A DNA stretch of 36,420 nt from DASXMX01 sp036794395. Lineage in GTDB: Bacteria > Planctomycetota > Phycisphaerae > Tepidisphaerales > Tepidisphaeraceae. A program made the translations under genes and the position numbers. Shown piece by piece: positions 33,421 through 36,420 of the stretch. The stretch lies in contig DAIRGS010000035.1 of NCBI GenBank assembly GCA_036794395.1, positions 1-36,420 on the forward strand. Reading direction: 5' to 3'. The first letter of the stretch is position 1. The number at the start of each line of letters is the position of its first letter. The notes under the pieces are model-generated. The model searched no databases. It saw only the letters and a list, made by a program, of their open reading frames with translations, and was not told the DNA's origin.

Positions 33421-34605
33421 TCATGCAATTTCCCGCCTTCGACATAAAAGCACCGTAACGGCTAAGAGCGACAAACCGATTGACCCTGGCTCCGGTACCG
33501 ACACCTCGAACACCGTGCCCATTCCGTTGTCCCCACCGCCCCAAGTCGTGCCGTAAAGGTTCCCGTCGGCACCGAACACAAGGCCGCCCATCGGGCCGGT
33601 CAAGTCACCCCCGTTGAACGAAGCCAGTGTCGTGACGACACCCGTGGATGGATCGAATTTGAAGACCGAGCCGTCGCCGTAAGCCCCACCGCTCAAGGTC
33701 GTGCCGTAGAAGATGCCGTTGGCGTCGCGGATCAACCCACCCTCGGGCTGGCTGCCATTGGCCCCACCGAAGGATGCCAAAGTGACAAGCGATTGGGTCG
33801 ACGACACATACTCGAATATCGTTCCGTCATTGCTCGGGCCGCCAAGCCTTGTTGCGCCGTAAAGGTTGCCACCCGCGTCGGCGATTAGCGCGCCGGGCGG
33901 ACCGCCAAAATTGCCCCCAAACCATGCCAATGGAGTAAGCATGTGATCCGACGCCGAAAGCTTGAACAGATTAGCCGCCGTCGTTCCGTAGAAGTTGCCA
34001 TCGGGCGCTGAAATCAAACCCGCTAGTGGAGCTTGCCCGTTCGTGCCATCGAATCCGACGAGTGTAACTAGGGGCCCAAATCCTGCTGGAATAGAAAACA
34101 ACGTTCCGTGGATGTTCGCACCACCACCCGTATATGTTGTTCCATAGAGACTTCCGTTGGCGTCCGCCGTTAAGCTTGACAGAGGATACCCGCCGTCGGC
34201 GCTATTGAAGGAATGCAGATCGGTAATCTGATGCGTCGTTGCGGACACCTGAAACACGGTTCCCCAACCGAAGTCACCGCCGATCGTCGTCGTGCCATAC
34301 AGGTTGCCTGTAGCATCGAGTAGAAGTGCCGCCTGGGGCCTGGCCCCGTCAGTCCCGTTAAACGAAGCCACCGTCGTCAGCGAGTGCGTAATCCCGCCTA
34401 TCCTAAAGACGCTCCCCGCCATGTAATCGCCGCCGTGAAACGTCGTCCCATACAGGTTCCCTTGCGCGTCGGCGATTAGCCCCGCGGCCGGAAACGAGCC
34501 ATTAGCACCGTTGAACGAGGCCAAGGTTGTTAGCGTTTGGGCCGCCGCTGATCGGCACACGAACCCGATCATCAACAGCCCGCCGAATAAACGCAGCCTG
34601 TTCAT
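33421..34605 (-). CDS. GloVer-repeat PEP-CTERM protein
   Basis: This 394-residue secreted protein has a signal peptide (MNRLRLFGGLLMIGFVCRSAAA) and then seven tandem repeats with the core NLYGTTxxGG plus a TLASFNGxxG strand, about 50 residues each (choice-of-anchor tandem repeat type). The C-terminus is a PEP-CTERM anchor: VPEPGSIGLSLLAVTVLLC then RRREIA (370-394). An ATG at 34698 would add 31 residues before the signal peptide, so the ATG at 34605 is preferred. It shares its repeat with the middle of the S53 protein encoded beside it, and part of it is duplicated at 35114-35456. The role is probably structural or binding. Confidence 0.85.
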   Translation of the reverse strand: MNRLRLFGGLLMIGFVCRSAAAQTLTTLASFNGANGSFPAAGLIADAQGNLYGTTFHGGDYMAGSVFRIGGITHSLTTVASFNGTDGARPQAALLLDATGNLYGTTTIGGDFGWGTVFQVSATTHQITDLHSFNSADGGYPLSSLTADANGSLYGTTYTGGGANIHGTLFSIPAGFGPLVTLVGFDGTNGQAPLAGLISAPDGNFYGTTAANLFKLSASDHMLTPLAWFGGNFGGPPGALIADAGGNLYGATRLGGPSNDGTIFEYVSSTQSLVTLASFGGANGSQPEGGLIRDANGIFYGTTLSGGAYGDGSVFKFDPSTGVVTTLASFNGGDLTGPMGGLVFGADGNLYGTTWGGGDNGMGTVFEVSVPEPGSIGLSLLAVTVLLCRRREIA

Positions 34606-34701
34606 TGCCGACCCCGCAGTGAGTAGCCGCCATGAGAATGGCGAATCATATTGTTCCGATTTTAGTGCAGAATACTTCACAGACACCCGCCTTGTCAAGA
34701 A

Positions 34702-35456
34702 CTAGTTTTCGTCGCGGTGCTCGGAACGGAATTGCGGAAAGCTCGGGAATCCGCAGGCCTCACACAGGAAGAGGTCGCCGCAAAAGCACGGGTCAGCCGT
34801 GAGTACGTCAGCCATTTGGAGCGCGGCGTCTACTCGCCCACTATCGATATGTTGTTTCGAGTCTGCGCCGCTATGGGAATCGCCGCGTGGAAAGTCGTTC
34901 GACGGGTTGAGGAGAACGATTCCGCGACGGAGGATTGAATTGACGGGATGTGCGGCGGGCAAACCCTTGGCGAGGAAGCCGGGGGTGTTGTGGCATTCCT
35001 GTTGTGACTTCGTCTCAGAAATCGAATGCCTTCGATGCACCAAAACCCCCAACGCACTGGCTGCGATGATCGACAATGATCCCGGCTCGGGCACGGACAC
35101 CTCGAAAACCGTACCCATTCCGTTGTCCCCACCGCCCCAAGTCGTGCCGTAAAGGTTCCCGTCGGCACCGAACACAAGGCCGCCCATCGGGCCGGTCAAG
35201 TCACCCCCGTTGAACGAAGCCAGTGTCGTGACGACACCCGTGGATGGATCGAATTTGAAGACCGAGCCGTCGCCGTAAGCCCCACCGCCCAAGGTCGTGC
35301 CGTAGAAGATGCCGTTGGCATCGCGGATCAACCCGCCCTCAGGCTGGCTGCCGTTCGTCCCATCGAAGGTTGCCAAAGTGACAAGCGATTGGGTCGCCGA
35401 CACGAACTCGTAAACCGTTCCATCATTGGTCGGGCCGCCAAGACCAAGCGGTTCCA
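34702..35456 (-). pseudogene. Truncated duplicate of the GloVer/PEP-CTERM gene
   Basis: The frame encodes 2.5 GloVer repeats and a PEP-CTERM anchor (VPEPGSLSIIAASALGVLVHRR) matching the C-terminal third of the neighbour at 33421-34605. Bases 35114-35288 are identical to 33518-33692. There is no signal peptide or start: the upstream side is cut at about 35456, where an XRE fragment begins on the other strand. After the anchor the frame runs on for about 100 residues (HSISETKSQQECHN...) antisense to the 34717 HTH gene, which is not normal for PEP-CTERM proteins. It is best read as a broken copy. Confidence 0.7.
34717..34938 (+). CDS. XRE-family helix-turn-helix protein
   Basis: This 73-residue protein is a complete Cro/C1-type HTH: LRKARESAGLTQEEVAAKARVSREYVSHLERGVYSPTIDMLFRVCAAMG. 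It starts at GTG 34717; no ATG is available, and the in-frame codons just upstream (FVAV) look like continued homologous sequence, so the true 5' end may have been lost in the rearrangement. XRE proteins this small often act as regulators of mobile or toxin-antitoxin modules, but no partner gene adjoins. It lies antisense to the tail of the broken GloVer copy. Confidence 0.75.
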   Translation: MLGTELRKARESAGLTQEEVAAKARVSREYVSHLERGVYSPTIDMLFRVCAAMGIAAWKVVRRVEENDSATED

Positions 35457-35471
35457 CGGCTGCTGCGCGAG

Positions 35472-35879
35472 ATGCGTGGGACCGCCGGATTCACCCAGCG
35501 CGATTTGGGCAAGAAGCTGAAAAAACCGCAATCCTGGGTCTACAACTGCGAATCCGCAAATCGCCGGATCGATGTTACCGAGTTCATTATCTGGTGCAGG
35601 GCGTGCGGAATTGAACGCCTTAACGGGACAGCTCTGAATTTCCTTGCAACCGCGGCGACGCCCGGTACTGTTTTCATTCATGCCTCGCACCGCTCGCATC
35701 GCCCCTGGCGGCATCATCTTCCACGTTCTCAATCGCGGCGTCGGCAAGCTTCAACTATTTCGCTCACGAAAGGGTCACGAGGCCTTCCAACGCTGTCTGT
35801 GCCAGACCCAGCAAGCGGTGCCCATGAGGGTGCTGGCGTACTGCGTGATGTCCACCCCGACGCATTAAAAAGCTCCTGA
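35472..35879 (+). CDS. XRE-type HTH protein, truncated at the 5' end and with a read-through tail
   Basis: The first 58 residues are an HTH domain (MRGTAGFTQRDLGKKLKKPQ, then SWVYNCESANRRIDVTEFIIWCRACGI), of a type I recall in planctomycetes as REAGLTQRDLGKRLRKPQSWVYN. In-frame codons before 35472 still read as family sequence (LLRE), so the N-terminus is cut at about 35457-35460, exactly where the GloVer copy ends. Homology ends near 35645. The remaining frame overlaps the transposase remnant in another frame and is unlikely to be real. It is probably a fragment, not a functional gene. Confidence 0.5.
   Translation: MRGTAGFTQRDLGKKLKKPQSWVYNCESANRRIDVTEFIIWCRACGIERLNGTALNFLATAATPGTVFIHASHRSHRPWRHHLPRSQSRRRQASTISLTKGSRGLPTLSVPDPASGAHEGAGVLRDVHPDALKSS
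35680..35868 (+). pseudogene. Remnant of a REP-associated tyrosine transposase (RAYT, Y1 type)
   Basis: The ATG at 35680 opens MPRTARIAPGGIIFHVLNRG, the signature N-terminus of RAYT transposases, and the frame continues to APMRVLAYCVMS before stopping at TAA 35866-35868 after 62 codons. Family members are about 200-250 residues with the HUH motif NHWH shortly after the CLMP word. Here the sequence reads STPTH instead, so the catalytic histidines are gone and the rest is missing. RAYTs mobilise palindromic REP repeats, which are frequent in this window. Confidence 0.7.
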
Positions 35880-35926
35880 AGTGATTGTGCGGATATGACG
35901 ATGCGTGTTCGGCGGCCAATATGATT

Positions 35927-35932
35927 TATACT
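35927..35932 (+). promoter_or_regulatory. Possible -10 element, leaderless arrangement, before TPR gene
   Basis: TATACT is followed by 8 bases and ATG 35941, the same arrangement as at 5277. No clear -35 is seen. Confidence 0.3.
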
Positions 35933-35940
35933 TGTTGGCG

Positions 35941-36420
35941 ATGCCCAACCCCTCGCACCCGGATCGCCTCCAATCCGCCTCCACCCATCACCGCTCCGGC
36001 CACCTCCGCCAGGCCGAAGAAGCCTATCGCCAGATCCTCCTCGAAAATCCCGATTCTCCCGAAGCCCTCCACGGCGTTGGCCTTCTCGCCATGCAATCCC
36101 CCCGGCCCGATCTGGCCGCCGCGTATCTAGCCCGCGCGGCGCAGATCGCGCCCTCTGTAGCGATCTACCACCACAACCTTGGCGAAGCCTGGATGCTGGC
36201 CGGCGACTTGAACCAGGCCGCCGCCTGCCTCCGCCGCGCGATTTGGATTGAGCCCGCCCGGCCCGAAACCCATGCCGTGCTCGGCGTCGCGCTCTCCCGC
36301 CTCCAGCGATTCCAGCCGGCGGTCGAATCGCTGCAACAAGCCATCCACCTCGGCGCCGATCGACCCGAAGCTGACAAGGTGTGGAGTCGAGACGTGGCGC
36401 GGTGGCGCGAAGCGCTCCGT
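35941..36420 (+). CDS. TPR protein, 5' part (runs off the window), probably TPR-glycosyltransferase type
   Basis: The frame is open from ATG 35941 to the end of the window, 160 codons without a stop. It starts MPNPSHPDRLQ and consists of tetratricopeptide repeats (AEEAYRQILLENPDSPEALHGVGLLAMQ, then YHHNLGEAWMLAGDLNQAAACLRRAI). The repeat style (HHRSGHLRQAEEAYRQIL) is very close to the opening of the OGT-like protein at 1121 (FHQAGQLDAAEGLYRQII), so a C-terminal GT41 domain beyond the window is likely but unseen. A possible -10 lies at 35927-35932. Confidence 0.75.
   Translation, partial: MPNPSHPDRLQSASTHHRSGHLRQAEEAYRQILLENPDSPEALHGVGLLAMQSPRPDLAAAYLARAAQIAPSVAIYHHNLGEAWMLAGDLNQAAACLRRAIWIEPARPETHAVLGVALSRLQRFQPAVESLQQAIHLGADRPEADKVWSRDVARWREALR

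Overview
The window is high-GC bacterial DNA, most likely from a planctomycete and probably of the class Phycisphaerae (inference). Grounds: three giant secreted-type proteins carry the N-terminal LEPR-xLL motif (LEPRTLLS, LESRVLLS, IESRVLLS), dockerin-like Ca-binding modules and basic or serine-rich tails; there are PEP-CTERM proteins, a TPR/O-GlcNAc-transferase-like protein, a membrane Ser/Thr kinase and a UbiX/UbiA pair of the type used with futalosine menaquinone synthesis. A run of 10 N at 17258-17267 shows a scaffolded draft assembly.

Region 1 (1-6630): the 3' end of atpD is followed not by atpC but by accessory genes: a frameshifted DUF4258 gene with its DUF2283 partner, a large TPR-OGT protein fused to a second glycosyltransferase-like domain, a minus-strand HEPN-like pair, a decayed second copy of the atpD DELSEED-region sequence (about 5173-5265), and a HicB-like / unknown / PIN-domain toxin-antitoxin-like operon.

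Region 2 (6630-17770): housekeeping and sensory genes: a Ser/Thr kinase with a multi-pass membrane half, UbiX plus UbiA-type prenyltransferase (quinone synthesis), a MarR regulator divergent from a GH51 arabinofuranosidase, an ABC exporter ATPase/permease pair and a ferritin-like protein. The spacers are rich in palindromic repeats: perfect or near-perfect inverted repeats at 9794-9817, 9839-9880, 10055-10124, 11912-11983, 14227-14425 and 17005-17175, plus a cluster of TGCGACA/TGTCGCA sites at 9354-9564.

Region 3 (17941-34605): a surface/secretome block. It holds a PEP-CTERM protein, an ELWxxDGT-repeat protein, a BNR-propeller/autotransporter-strand-repeat protein, an S53 (sedolisin-like) peptidase with GloVer and FG-GAP repeats, and a GloVer-repeat PEP-CTERM protein. 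The first three are on plus and the last two on minus. The last two share the GloVer repeat, and three of the five share the LEPR-xLL leader and a dockerin-like module, so the block looks built by module shuffling.

Region 4 (34700-36420): a mosaic of fragments. It contains a truncated duplicate of the GloVer/PEP-CTERM gene (175 bp identical to its neighbour), two XRE-type HTH reading frames, a remnant of a REP-associated tyrosine transposase, and the start of a TPR protein that runs off the window. I found no tRNA, rRNA or CRISPR array. The most unusual items are the atpD remnant, the OGT fusion with a replaced histidine, the nested palindromic element at 14227-14425, and the repeated count of seven blades in the GloVer and FG-GAP regions.
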